A stretch of 20,947 bases of DNA from Klebsormidium nitens (taxonomy: Eukaryota; Streptophyta; Klebsormidiophyceae; Klebsormidiales; Klebsormidiaceae). The notes under the pieces were generated by a model that was not told the origin of the DNA, searched no databases, and worked only from the letters and a program-made list of their open reading frames with translations. Shown piece after piece: positions 10,601 to 18,677 of this stretch (the stretch's first letter is position 1; each line of letters opens with the position of its first letter). The translations under genes were made by a program, and so were the position numbers. The DNA is taken from positions 1 to 20,947 of the forward strand of contig DF237764.1 of the NCBI GenBank assembly GCA_000708835.1. The letters run 5' to 3'.

Positions 10601-13600
10601 GATCTGATAACCTGATGATCAAGTGCCTCCGCGCTGCCCTTCTCATGGGGCTTCAACAATTCAACGCTGAGAAGAACCATCGTGCTAACCAGCAAGTTCT
10701 GGATCAGCGGGAGGTTTTATGAAGCTGAGAACCATAGGACTCGGTTGAAAAGGGAGGTTTTCCATCGCCTAAACCAAGCACTGCAATGCGTGGAGATCAG
10801 ATAGCTGTGGACCGCTCCGAGACGCTTCTGGCAACTTCGTGCTGGGACGCTTTGCAGGGTCCCCGAATCAACTACCACGGACAAGGACCAGGTGCGCTTA
10901 AAGAGTGTAGGAGCTGATGCATCCTGCGATCTTAGAGCTCCTTGGTTGCTGAATCTGTTGTCGCAAGTCGGGCAATGAGAGCAAAGTTGGCCGATACTGT
11001 ATCCACAAAACGCAGCGACAGCTTAGACATCAATGCCCCTGTTAAAGGAGGGCAGCTTTGAAAAAAGTTGTTGAAGCAAAGTTAGGGAATCGAGATGTAG
11101 ACCGAAACGGATTGCTTTGCTTACCTTGGAATCATTAGCACTGCCACGACTTGGAAGTTGTAGTTGGAGAGCGGCAGAGTGTCGACGTAGTAAAGTCTCC
11201 CCATAAGGTTCACATTGGAATGTATCGCGGGCGTTGTCATCAGTAAGTCGGGGGGCCACCTGGAAAGAACGGCGTTGTGACAAAGTGTTTTCTTTCCTCT
11301 TCTGTTTCTTAAGGGAGTCTCACTTCGGATCGAGTCTAGCGCTTGAACAGAATCTGGAACATGTCCGTATTGAAATGCCTCGTCCTTTCTAACACGCCGC
11401 TATACTCTTACGAACGTTTCTCATCTCGCCAATGCTTGATAGTTACTGAGATTACTCGGAGCAACGCATTATCAGCCGAGACGGCAAGGTCAGATGTAAT
11501 GAGGACTCTGAAACAAAGAAGAACATAAAGACAAGTCGCCTTACAAGACCCATCAGTCAACGATCGAGACGCATTTGTGACTGACGAACTCAAGGATCGG
11601 CCTCACTTCCAACTAACTTCTGGACGAGTACTTTTACCAGTAGCATTGCGGCCGTTTACTGGAGTAAATGCCCTCCACGCAAGAACTTACGTCTTGCTGA
11701 TGAACGCATCGGCTGCCCGGATGAGAGCGTTGTCTGACTGGTTGACGAACTTGAGCGCGCCCAGAGTGTTGGACTGGAAGTCGCTGCTCGAGTTCGCCGC
11801 AGCGACCAGAACATTGTCCATCGTCTTGAAGTAGAGACTCCCTGAAAATATGAGACACTCGAGTTCTTGCGTGTAGAACAGGCTAGAAGCAACAGAATTT
11901 GACAATCTCCCTTCTCTCCTTTCAGGGAAGCAGAAATTGACCTTGTTTCCGATCCGCTCTTGGGACACCGAAGCAGGGACACAGCATTCTCAGGGTCGTC
12001 TCTGGTATTTGCGGTGCTGACAAGAAGCCCGTCGACTGTCGCTCCTTGAAGCCAACCGAGCTACCGAAGTACTTCCTCTGGTTGGGGTAAACGAACGTCA
12101 AAAGACGTCGGCGACCGCTGATTGTCTATGCGTTGCCATCACAGACAAGTGTGCACGTTCTCCTGAGGCCCACACAATCCAAAACCTGTCAAGCATGTTC
12201 GGGATTCAAGATATGATTCTCTGATGCAGGTGAAAGATACCGCCTACTGCCTATCTGATTGGCATTGTGCATACCTCTCTTCCAGAAATGCCTCACAGAG
12301 ACCGACTGCCCTCAACTCCAGGCCTGACTTATAAAAACTCAGGTCGTCAAACGTCGTCAATCCGGGTCATCTGACGGCTCCCACAGCTTCGCAACCTTCC
12401 ATCGGACGATTCACACCACCCTTCAGATCCAGGCCCAATACATAAGCGCTCAGGTCGTCCAGCAATTGCGACATCTCACAAAGCTCTTAAAATTCCTAAG
12501 GAACGGCTCAGAAACACTCACCGCCCTTCAGGTCCAGGCCCGATATGTAAGCGCTCAGATCGTCCAGGGTCGTCGCAATCGTGTAGATCCCGAGCGTCTC
12601 GTTGGTGACGTTGCTTTTCACCGGCGCAGCCACCAACAGAACCGGGTACGACTGGATCGAAAACAGCAGGTTGACGAAGATGCTGTCGGGGGATCCCTGG
12701 CGCGCGGCAATGTAGTACGCGCGTTGCCGGAAGTCGACGTTTGTGTTGTACAGCTGGGGTTTTCCGATGGGATTGCCGTTCTTGTCGAGAGACTCGATGT
12801 ACGAGGTCTCGGGCTGGAATTGAGCGACACTGCACAAAGAGGGACGGGCGCTGACATGAGGGCGGCATTCTGTGGATATCTAGTCGTTCTATAAAGGTCA
12901 TCCCGCTTTTGTCTAGCGACAGGAGTCGCCCGAATGTAACCCGGCAATCATGTAGAAGGTGAGACAACCGCTGCCATGAGGATTTGTAGCTGTCAGCATT
13001 CAGAGCAAGTTCAAGAATAGCTTTATGCCGGGTTCGTCCAGAGTTTCTGTGGATGAGCCCACAGAATGCTGCACAAGGGGGAGAGACGGGGTGATATAAA
13101 TCCAAATCTAATAATGACAAGATTCTTTAGATGAATCTGCTAGGACTTCATGCCGTTCCTGTCAAGAATTGTAAGAAACCTCCAGATGGGAGCAGCATGC
13201 AGAGAAGGGGTCATGCGAGTTCCAAATTGCGAAGCAATTCGGTTCCATACAATCTCTAGTCTTCTGTTTCTCATTTCGGTCATAGATGTGAAAATCGCCC
13301 AATGGATTTTACGGCTCACTGCGCATGTTTATTCAAGTTGATGAACGGAAGGAGAAAAGCATTGGGGACAACAGCAAGCGCCACCAAACATCTGCAAACC
13401 GTCCCAACGAGAATTTCCCTTATTCGCGGCTAGAAAAGACTTTACAGTGGTTAAGCGTCAAACTACTAGACTACCAACAAGACGGAACAAGAGGGTTTCA
13501 AAGTTGAAAAGCTACCGCACCTGGTATTCGCAAACGTCCTGAAATACCGCGGCCCCCCTGTGGTGTTCTGGGAGTAGGTGTACTGGTACCGCCCGTTCTC

Positions 13601-16600
13601 CAGCACGAGACCGAAGTTGCGCACGTGATGCTTGTTCGAAACTAGGGGCCAGGTCTTCCAGTCCAGCTGCAAGCGAACAAGCCGAAAAAGCTTTGTTCAA
13701 GACGGCAGCTGAGATTTGGGGGTCAGAGTTGATCAAGCTTTTGGTGCTCAGAAGCGAGCTCGAAATGCACAACTGCTTCTCTGTTTCAAAGGAAGTGCCG
13801 TCAAGTGCCCCAACCAGTTCCTCAACTCCGAAAATGCCGAGCTGCTTCAATCCATTCATCAACCTGTCACGATTATGTATCTTGCAAATCTGTAGGCATA
13901 CCGCCCCCGGTTTCAGAAACAAAGCGGAGGACTTCAAATCGGCTGTGTACAGCGCACCTCGCAGAAGGGGAAGGACATCAGATTCAATTCCAGTCGACAG
14001 AGGCTGAACAGAATCAGATCCCTCAACCCGTAAAGCACACCCGCCACCCCTTACCTCGGTGCCGAAGAAACTCCCGGAGGTCTGGTACTGGCTGTGCACG
14101 GCGGTCCCGGCAACTTGGAGCACTGCGCTCTGGTCCTTCAGCCTGTTGTTCATGAGCTGGATGGACCGGTCCAACAGGTCGTACCTAAAGAAAGGCAGTG
14201 ATGGTTGGATATAAATGGTTACTCCTGCGAAGTTGAGCGCTTTGTCCATTGTAGGGACAAACTTTCGATGATAAGACGCGTCCGCCTTCAGGACTTTTGA
14301 CGCTTCGCACGGTCCGCACAACAGATGATACAGTTTTCTGACTTGAAGGTTCGGGCTGCACGGGAAAGAACCTTTAACTGCTCGAGTTGGTCACTCACAA
14401 GGGAAAACACTAAGTAGTAGACTCGGGATGCTAATGTTACAAGCAGCGGTAATAGCAAGCGATCTCATATGCGGGCTACCTTCACTACGGTTTAGGCTAG
14501 AGGGGGGGTGCATATCAGAAGGGGTATCTATCAGAGAGTGAACACAAGCCCTCAAATGACCTCCAGACCTTGCAGTTTCTAAAACCGTAGCGACAGATTA
14601 TGACAAGTAAAAGGTCAGATTGCTAGTTGCAACAATAGCTCAGCCCTTGATGCGCAAGTGCCGAGGCTAGAGCTTTGTAGAGGCTTTAAAAGTGCCACTG
14701 ATTGACGAACAGTGAACGGCCTGGTTACGTCCAAGCCATCAAACTGCATCTATATGTAAAAACTAAAGCAGAAATTCTGCGACCTTTTTCAGGAGTCTTG
14801 ACAAGAACTCGAGGACTTTTACTGCATTCAAGATTCCTTACCGCAAGGAGTATCCAAGCCCTCGAACGGCATCCATCGAGCTGCGTTGCGTCCAGTAGAA
14901 CGTGACCAGCGTCGTCAGGCAAATGGCGACCGCCATCAATGTCTGCCACAAGAAAAGTTGCAATCGGGTTAAGGTAGGCGTCGGATGTTAGCGCTTGTGA
15001 GGTGCACGCTGCGTGAGTAGAAGTCTTTACGGACCAGATATAAGAGCTTGGTAAATCCTGGACTACAGCAACATAGATCGTGTAGGGAGGACGGGCGCCA
15101 TTTTGAGCTTCTTTCAGGCTTTCTTTGGAAGTTTGCAAATGTAAAAGTCGCGAGGTGGTTTGGTTCCCTGGGCCAGCTCTACCTCAATTGGTGAATGTCC
15201 AATCCCTCATGTCATCCTTCCGACCAGTAAAACGCTCAACTGTGGCTGGAATCAGCTCAGCGCATCAGCGCTAGCCACTTTGTTCAGGATCCGGGTAGAT
15301 GGAATGAGCTCAGCTAATTAGGCTCAGCTCAGATGGTTCGTTGAACCTTAAAGCGACTTCCTCAGAGTTGGAACAGTGGAAGCTGACACATGCACCCATT
15401 TTCGTCTGCGCCAAGTTTCAAGGGTCCGCTCTGATTTACCCTTTGAAACACAGCTGGTATTACATCTACATGTGAGCGTCCCTAAGTCGGCCCTTCTTGG
15501 CTTCACAAATCCTAGCCCAACTAGAATCGGTGCTTCAATCCAAAATTGTGGGTCCCGTTAAAGTCCACCCCCCTCAATGAGCCAGGCCCTCAAATTGGAT
15601 TATGAAGATGACCGCATCTTGCTGGCCAACTTTCATTCTCGCAAGATTACTACTGCGGCAAAGAGAACATTCGGAATGCGCAGCTGGGGGCGATCGCAGC
15701 TCTTCAGGAAACAGAGCGAATAGTCTCAAGTCCTGCCATTCGGCACTTGCTTGCCCCGATTGAAGAGAGGTTGGTGAACTCTTCAGACTTCAAATATTTT
15801 TCGTCCGGCCACAACAAGGACGTGTGTGCTGGAACCTCTTCAATTGAATGAGGAGACTTGACGAAATGCTTTGTTGCACTGCAGACCTCAATGCACTATA
15901 GGCTCCCAGATCTAATCTTATTTCTGGTCTTCTCGACCTGACTCGAGGTGCAACATGGCCCTTTGAAGAATGCTCCTTAACAATATGGATAGAGTCGAGT
16001 GTACAAACAACCACGACAATCGACCAGCCAAACCGGCGTTGTTACGGAACACAGGTTACGAAACAGGCACACATACAGAAAGTAATGGTGACTTGGAAAT
16101 TTTCCGGTGTGCTCAGCTTGCGCTTTGAGCAACGGCCGCGAGAAGCGTACAACCAAGTGGTGTTGAGGTTTGCGGCATTTGCGGAACTCCCTCTGGCATC
16201 CTTAGCGGGCTTAAATTGTGAGACTAAACCCTGTTACACTTTGCCCCTTGCGTACGTGCTTTGTCTAAGTGGTCCAGCGAGGAAAGGAACTCCAACGACG
16301 CATACGAGATGCTGCGCATCGTTGCTCATCCGCTGCAATTGAAGCACCTTCATAGGGATGCGCGAGCATGATACATATCATTCCATAACGGCCTGCCTCA
16401 AGATGGAACCAGAGCTGAACGATTGGACTTGGTTGTACGGCCGTTTGATGGTGCAAACAACATTCGTATGCGAATCTCAATTGAGAAAGTACAGAGGCTC
16501 TTTACAACAGGTATCCTCTTACATTGCAGCAGTCAAAGTGGCTGCCAACCTTGATGTCGCGAGTGCTAAAAAGCAGAACTACAGAAAAGCCTCTCAACAA

Positions 16601-16747
16601 TGATGAGTTTGCTGAACGCACCATGATTGCTAGCCGGGCAAAGAGCACGGTGTAGCTCCCTTGGTAGCAATGCAGGTCCACCCGCTTCGCTTTGGGCCCG
16701 CTCTCATCATCGCTGACCTCAGCCTTGGCCCCTGGTGATGCCGCCAT
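254..16747 (-). CDS. AHK1: AHK1-type transmembrane hybrid histidine kinase, 17 exons, complete
   Basis: Exons in coding order: 16622-16747, 14842-14942, 14055-14184, 13521-13666, 12522-12829, 11691-11841, 11125-11259, 9989-10286, 8718-8792, 7823-8061, 6859-7163, 5633-5840, 4891-5132, 3515-3672, 1594-2256, 717-875, 254-478. They sum to 3,669 nt (1,222 aa plus TAG); all introns are GT-AG and every phase matches. Domain order: TM1 (about 39-59), Cache-like ectodomain (60-378), TM2 (about 380-402), HisKA with SHELRTP and His439, HATPase, degenerate receiver, linker, receiver with Asp1146. Motifs recalled from plant AHK1 ([46 protein letters not shown]) favour AHK1 over CKI1, and the length is close to Arabidopsis AHK1. 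The family autophosphorylates on His and signals by phosphorelay to phosphotransfer proteins; AHK1 was proposed as an osmosensor, a role still debated. The start is the ATG of exon 1, whose hydrophobic end joins exon 2 in phase to complete TM1. The exon 1 assignment, across a 1.7-kb intron, is the least certain step. Confidence 0.9.
1594..2130 (-). other. Exon 15 (part): low-complexity linker between receivers
   Basis: Residues about 917-1081 form a polar linker with no fold I recognise. It is rich in Gly, Ser, Thr, Glu and Lys. Residues 1022-1051 (1726-1815) are five consecutive six-residue units close to VLTPGG, drifting to ELTPEK and KVTPGK, mirrored by an 18-bp DNA repeat. A Lys/Glu/Ala-rich segment follows before the second receiver begins at [14 protein letters not shown]. 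The linker is likely flexible and poorly conserved. Confidence 0.85.
2257..2945 (-). repeat. Intron 14: six tandem copies of the exon 15 acceptor and exon edge
   Basis: The real acceptor has its AG at 2257-2258. Copies of the same junction recur with the CTG (CAG on the minus strand) at about 2374, 2488, 2601, 2709, 2817 and 2926, a period of 108-117 bp. Each copy holds up to ~42 nt of exon 15 (the coding edge for VLKAWSPGG and following residues), the splice acceptor and roughly 60 bp of intron. The outer copies resemble one another more than the real one, suggesting secondary amplification. The rest of intron 14 (about 2950-3514) holds short TTCCGCT-like repeats and nothing else I can name. 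Confidence 0.85.
3673..4610 (-). repeat. Intron 13: six tandem copies of the exon 14 acceptor and exon edge
   Basis: The real acceptor is at 3673-3675. Copies of CTGCAAAG or a close relative recur with the CTG at about 3875, 4015, 4143, 4283, 4421 and 4560, first spaced 202 bp and then 128-140 bp. Each copy includes about 85 nt resembling the start of exon 14, including the bases for the VLDIQV strand, plus intron with a CAGTAATCAGTAGCTT-like tail. Runs of six or more G vary between copies. Positions about 4600-4890, beside the donor, are purine-rich with GGAAAGC repeats. Confidence 0.88.
5424..5632 (-). repeat. Intron 12: degenerate copies of the exon 12 donor edge
   Basis: The end of exon 12 and its donor (about 5622-5665) are echoed at about 5490-5535 (TCATCTGG..CGCAACTCTGACGGCT), at about 5430-5464 (CGCGATCTGGCGGCTCAGATG) and partly at about 5595-5610. 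These are short and diverged. The rest of the intron (5133-5423) shows nothing I can name. Confidence 0.55.
5841..6410 (-). repeat. Intron 11: three copies of the exon 12 acceptor and exon edge
   Basis: The real acceptor CAG is at 5841-5843. Copies follow with the equivalent site at about 6046, 6211 and 6391. Each has about 70 nt resembling the start of exon 12 (coding [19 protein letters not shown]). The first copy is nearly perfect. The second keeps the AG but has substitutions and indels. The third has lost the AG. Similarity falls with distance from the functional exon. Confidence 0.88.
6738..6858 (-). repeat. Intron 11: copy of the exon 11 3' edge
   Basis: The last ~35 nt of exon 11 (coding GLGLGIVRS, at 6859-6895) are echoed at about 6738-6775, roughly 120 bp into the intron. 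The donor is not preserved in the copy. Intron 11 therefore carries junction copies from both flanking exons. Positions about 6410-6737 hold nothing else I can identify. Confidence 0.65.
7452..7490. repeat. Intron 10: 19-bp tandem duplication
   Basis: TTTAGGCGAAAGCATCGAC is present twice head to tail. A looser direct repeat (GAGCTGCAAAT...AACGA) lies at about 7746-7768 and 7791-7813. The rest of intron 10 (7164-7822) shows nothing I can name. Confidence 0.7.
7823..8792 (-). other. Exons 9-10: rest of HisKA and N-box of HATPase
   Basis: Exon 9 (8718-8792, 25 codons) encodes the second HisKA helix ending LLDLGK, with a GTCAGT donor. Exon 10 (7823-8061) begins IEAGKVDLE, the usual turn after HisKA, and contains the AHK1-like DMFSVQC run. 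The N-box follows, with [10 protein letters not shown] at 551-560 (Asn552 and Asn556), expected to contact Mg-ATP. The exon ends in phase 2 inside Arg570. Confidence 0.93.
8095..8310. repeat. Intron 9: three ~75-bp tandem repeat units
   Basis: Three diverged units share the order CTTCC..TTTCCAGTT..TTGGTTGCTTCTC..GGA.G.CTGAAGTGGAACAGA. They start near 8098, 8174 and 8250. They do not resemble the flanking exons, unlike the arrays in introns 5, 8, 11, 13 and 14. The rest of intron 9 (to 8717) shows nothing I can name. Confidence 0.6.
8819..8930. repeat. Intron 8: 12-bp minisatellite (GACTTGGTATA-like)
   Basis: About nine imperfect tandem units of GACTTGGTATA or GACTTGGTTTA lie just inside the acceptor end of intron 8. 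Low complexity, no coding sense, unrelated to the exon-edge array at the other end of the intron. Confidence 0.8.
9215..9988 (-). repeat. Intron 8: five tandem copies of the exon 8 donor edge
   Basis: The last ~60 nt of exon 8 (coding [22 protein letters not shown] without the H-box), the donor and about 90 bp of intron are repeated. The exon-end equivalents are at 9842, 9675, about 9525, about 9375 and about 9225. The donor is intact in the first three copies (GTGAGT, GTGAGG, GTGAGT) and lost in the outer two. The intronic part of each unit contains GCGTCCGAAA-type sub-repeats. Copies farther from the exon are more decayed. Confidence 0.88.
9989..10286 (-). other. Exon 8: TM2, signalling helix and H-box
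   Basis: Residues 366-465. A short juxtamembrane stretch is followed by a strongly hydrophobic helix (about 380-402), then an Ala/Glu/Lys-rich helix (about 405-435) typical of the coiled coil linking TM2 to the kinase. The H-box MSHELRTPM follows, with phosphoacceptor His439 encoded at 10067-10069. The exon ends in phase 0 after SPENL, with a GTGAGT donor. The exon's last ~60 nt, the donor and the adjoining intron recur as degenerate copies downstream. Confidence 0.93.
10287..11124 (-). other. Intron 7, nothing recognised (likewise introns 2, 3, 4, 6, 15, 16)
   Basis: Introns 7 (10287-11124), 2 (14185-14841), 3 (13667-14054), 4 (12830-13520), 6 (11260-11690), 15 (876-1593) and 16 (479-716) contain no exon-edge arrays, genes or RNAs that I can see. 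Short ORFs in them are without domains. Confidence 0.6.
11125..14184 (-). other. Exons 3-7: Cache-like extracytoplasmic sensor
   Basis: Exons 14055-14184, 13521-13666, 12522-12829, 11691-11841 and 11125-11259 encode residues 76-366. A long amphipathic stretch after TM1 is followed by a PAS-like/Cache fold signature: [10 protein letters not shown] at 201-210, then a strand-rich run ending near LLVAAPV, then [17 protein letters not shown] second subdomain lies in exons 6-7 ([11 protein letters not shown] at 341-351). Asn-X-Ser/Thr sequons at N153, N241, N244, N287 and N304 fit a secretory-pathway lumenal or extracellular location. Cache domains typically bind small ligands; the ligand here cannot be read from sequence. 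Confidence 0.75.
12305..12521 (-). repeat. Intron 5: two copies of the exon 5 donor edge
   Basis: The last ~60 nt of exon 5 (coding [15 protein letters not shown]) recur at about 12419-12475 and 12308-12370, spaced a little over 100 bp. Both keep the CCAGGCC..TA.AA.C.CTCAGGTCGTC core on the plus strand. The donor is changed in both copies. Positions 11842-12300 hold nothing else I can identify. Confidence 0.8.
14842..16747 (-). other. Exons 1-2: cytosolic N-terminus and TM1
   Basis: Exon 1 (16622-16747) encodes 42 residues, beginning with a polar, acidic/basic stretch of about 30 residues and ending in a hydrophobic run. Exon 2 (14842-14942) continues in phase 0 with another hydrophobic run ending FYW. 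Together they make one transmembrane helix around residues 39-59, with the intron inside the helix. The exon 1 donor is GTGCGT and the exon 2 acceptor is CAG. A shorter model could start at the Met in exon 2 (residue 45), but would lose half of the helix. Exon 1 is supported by phase, hydrophobicity and a good donor, not by homology. Confidence 0.75.
14943..16621 (-). other. Intron 1 (1.68 kb), no gene recognised
   Basis: The longest intron of the model (GTGCGT donor, CAG acceptor). Short AGCTCAG-like repeats occur near 15250-15330. Small ORFs on both strands lack any recognisable domain, and no element boundaries are visible. Confidence 0.6.
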
Positions 16748-16768
16748 TTTCGCAGGCAGTGCTTGACC

Positions 16769-16783
16769 CTAGCCAAGAAGCAT
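16769..16783 (-). promoter_or_regulatory. Four-codon upstream ORF
   Basis: An ATG at 16783 is followed by three sense codons and TAG, ending 21 nt before the kinase ATG. If transcription starts at the candidate TATA box near 17011, this minimal uORF lies in the 5' leader and could damp translation. It depends on an unverified transcription start. Confidence 0.3.
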
Positions 16784-17010
16784 CTTACGACCCCTGACGT
16801 TCAAGTAGATCATGACCCGCTTGAAGCTCCCCTTATCAAAACCTCCAGCCCTGCGTGTGTCAGCTTGTATCGTTCGTGTATCGCTGTAGACTCAGCTCCC
16901 CCTCAGCTCACCGAAGCAGAACAATGTTAAAGTATGTAGCATTGCATCAACTTTAACTTTGGTGCCTATGAAATTACTCTACGGTATGCCGCCAAAGGCA
17001 CCTCAGGAGA

Positions 17011-17028
17011 TATTTATAACCCGCCAAT
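17011..17028 (-). promoter_or_regulatory. Candidate core promoter (TATA plus inverted CCAAT)
   Basis: On the minus strand, ATTGG (inverse CCAAT) is followed by GGCGGG and then GTTATAAATA, about 260 bp upstream of the kinase ATG. Spacing and orientation fit a TATA promoter for the kinase with a leader of roughly 230 nt. It rests on motif matches alone. Confidence 0.35.
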
Positions 17029-17328
17029 CTCAAGGATTCTGTCGAAGCCTCAGCCTCTACGAGCGCCTTTAGCTACATAATGACGATGTGAACAGCTGAG
17101 TGGAGCTGGTCGGAAAATAGCTGACCAGCAGGCAAGCGTCTTGCAAAGGGCAAAAGACGAGCCCAGGTCGAGGATGACATCACCATTTTAAATTAGGTAC
17201 ATAGAGAAGAAGTTCATTTTTTAGACACGAGGGAGCACGAGGAAGTCGCCCTGGGCAGATTTCAAATCCTGCTGAAAAGCAACCACCAGGCACCTACCTA
17301 GCTTGCAACACCGCAAGTTACAATGCAC

Positions 17329-17516
17329 CACGTGAGCAGCCCATGCAAGATAGCAATCCTCAATCTTGACACTAAAAGTGCAATCCCTGTGGTCTGGAGT
17401 CTGCCCTTGGTCGGTCAAGTAGCAGTACCACATCTGGTGTCACAGAATTAGTTTGGGGGTGCTATTCAACCTGTCACGTGGCCTGTTCACGTGGCCTGGC
17501 TTCCACGCATACGTCA
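17329..17516. promoter_or_regulatory. CACGTG (G-box) cluster upstream of the kinase
   Basis: Palindromic CACGTG hexamers lie at 17329-17334, 17475-17480 and 17488-17493, with TACGTCA at 17510-17516. The second and third sit in a short direct repeat (CACGTGGCCTG). In plants such elements bind bZIP and bHLH factors, including abscisic-acid and light regulators. Their distance of 580-770 bp upstream of the start codon is plausible for regulation but unproven. Confidence 0.3.
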
Positions 17517-17787
17517 CGCCAACGGTGACGCTCAACCCACCTGAACGGTTCAGTGAACCGCCAACTCCCCGAGGATCAGGCCCCGAGATTTCGACTGCGG
17601 GAGCCCGGTCCGACGACGGTCGACGCGTTTGAGCGGAGTTGAGCTTCAAATATGAGCACGCTGCACCACACCAGAAACAAGCCTAAACCAGAAATCTTAA
17701 CCCCTAATGTCAACCTGCGCTGCACCCTCTCACCGAGCTCTCACCCTCTCACCCTAGCTCACCCGGGCTAAACCTTAGGCGGGTCGG

Positions 17788-18060
17788 ATTTAATTCCCGG
17801 GTTCCGGTCCTACCCCCTTTTGGGTGGGTCGGTCGGTCGGGAAGAAAAAATAGATGGTTTTTTGCTTGTATGCTTGAGACATGAAATAATATGGAATATT
17901 CTTGGGGCAAAAACTTCATTTCTTGGCCCGGATTTCATTATTTTCAATCCAAAATGACCCAAAATCGGGAAATTTTGGCCAAAATACTGACTATATTTAT
18001 TATTTTTTCCAAAATCCTTTCGGATTTTGGGTCGGTCGGGGACCGGAAACCGGATTTAAC
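17788..18060. mobile_element. Candidate miniature inverted-repeat element
   Basis: A left arm TTAATTCCCGGGTTCCGGTCC (about 17790-17810) is matched, inverted and with a few mismatches, by the right arm ending GGACCGGAAACCGGATTTAAC (18040-18060). Inside both arms lies GGGTCGGTCGG (about 17826-17836 and 18030-18039), and the interior is AT-rich with internal palindromes. Size of about 270 bp and lack of coding capacity fit a MITE. No target-site duplication is obvious. Confidence 0.35.
18009..18030. repeat. Hairpin, 9-bp perfect arms
   Basis: CCAAAATCC, a TTTC loop and GGATTTTGG form a perfect inverted repeat. A related perfect palindrome ATTTTGGCCAAAAT lies at 17972-17985. Both lie within the AT-rich interior of the candidate small element. 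Confidence 0.6.
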
Positions 18061-18606
18061 TTCGAGTCGCCTTACGATAACCCCACCCTTCCCACGATGA
18101 TTTTCCAGCGCAGCCGGCTGCGGCCTGCCGCTATCCAGCCTATCCTGCATTCGACAACCCATACTGGCCCCCGGGCACCGGAGTCGGTACAGGGTACATA
18201 CTACCGGTACACACAACTTACAAGGTAGGGCGGTGTCCGCCGGTGTCACGTGTGCCTGCCAACCCTGCGTAGGGCACACAACCTACGGTACTCGGTTCAG
18301 TGCACCTTGCAAGTTGGACCGTCCCCCGGGCAAATGCAAGTAGGACAAGCATGAGGAACGATTGCCCGGTGAGGAATGGGGGCGCCGGATCGTGGGTCGG
18401 GACTCGGTGCCCACTGCCTGACAGTGGCCGTTATGATGTGTACATACAATGTGTCAGAAAGTGCAGAAAGGCGAGGATGTCGGATTTGCTGTGCGGTGCG
18501 CACACCGGCCAGCGGCCCCGGCCCCCTCATATGGGCCCTGGCATGCTGCATGTACCGGAGGGAGGCGAAAATTCAGGGGGTCGGGCCGGCCATCGCCGGA
18601 GGCGAT

Positions 18607-18637
18607 AAGGGGTCGGGCCCGCAGGGCCCGACCCCTT
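18607..18637. repeat. Hairpin, 14-bp perfect arms with GCA loop
   Basis: AAGGGGTCGGGCCC and its exact reverse complement flank a GCA loop. It would be a very stable stem in DNA or RNA. No T-run follows to suggest a terminator, and function is unknown. Confidence 0.7.
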
Positions 18638-18658
18638 CCGGTTCCTCAACGTGATATT

Positions 18659-18677
18659 GTTGCGGCGCAGCCGCAAC
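18659..18677. repeat. Hairpin, 8-bp perfect arms with GCA loop
   Basis: GTTGCGGC and GCCGCAAC flank a GCA loop, 21 bp after the larger hairpin at 18607-18637 and sharing its loop sequence. Confidence 0.6.

Noticed and set aside
12466-12894. Plus-strand ORF of 142 codons
   Set aside because: It is the antisense shadow of exon 5, whose frame, splice sites and Cache-like motif are well supported.
254-16747. CKI1 orthologue
   Set aside because: The domain order fits CKI1 too, but [37 protein letters not shown] and VALTAHAM match what I recall of AHK1 much better.
254-16747. Bacterial hybrid kinase or operon
   Set aside because: Sixteen in-phase GT-AG introns and plant-type motifs show a eukaryotic nuclear gene.
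17221-17433. Cys-rich 70-codon minus-strand ORF as a small secreted protein
   Set aside because: There is no signal peptide, no regular cysteine spacing and no supporting context; it lies in the presumed kinase promoter region.
18607-18637. Intrinsic terminator
   Set aside because: The strong stem has no following T-run, and this terminator type is not expected for nuclear genes.
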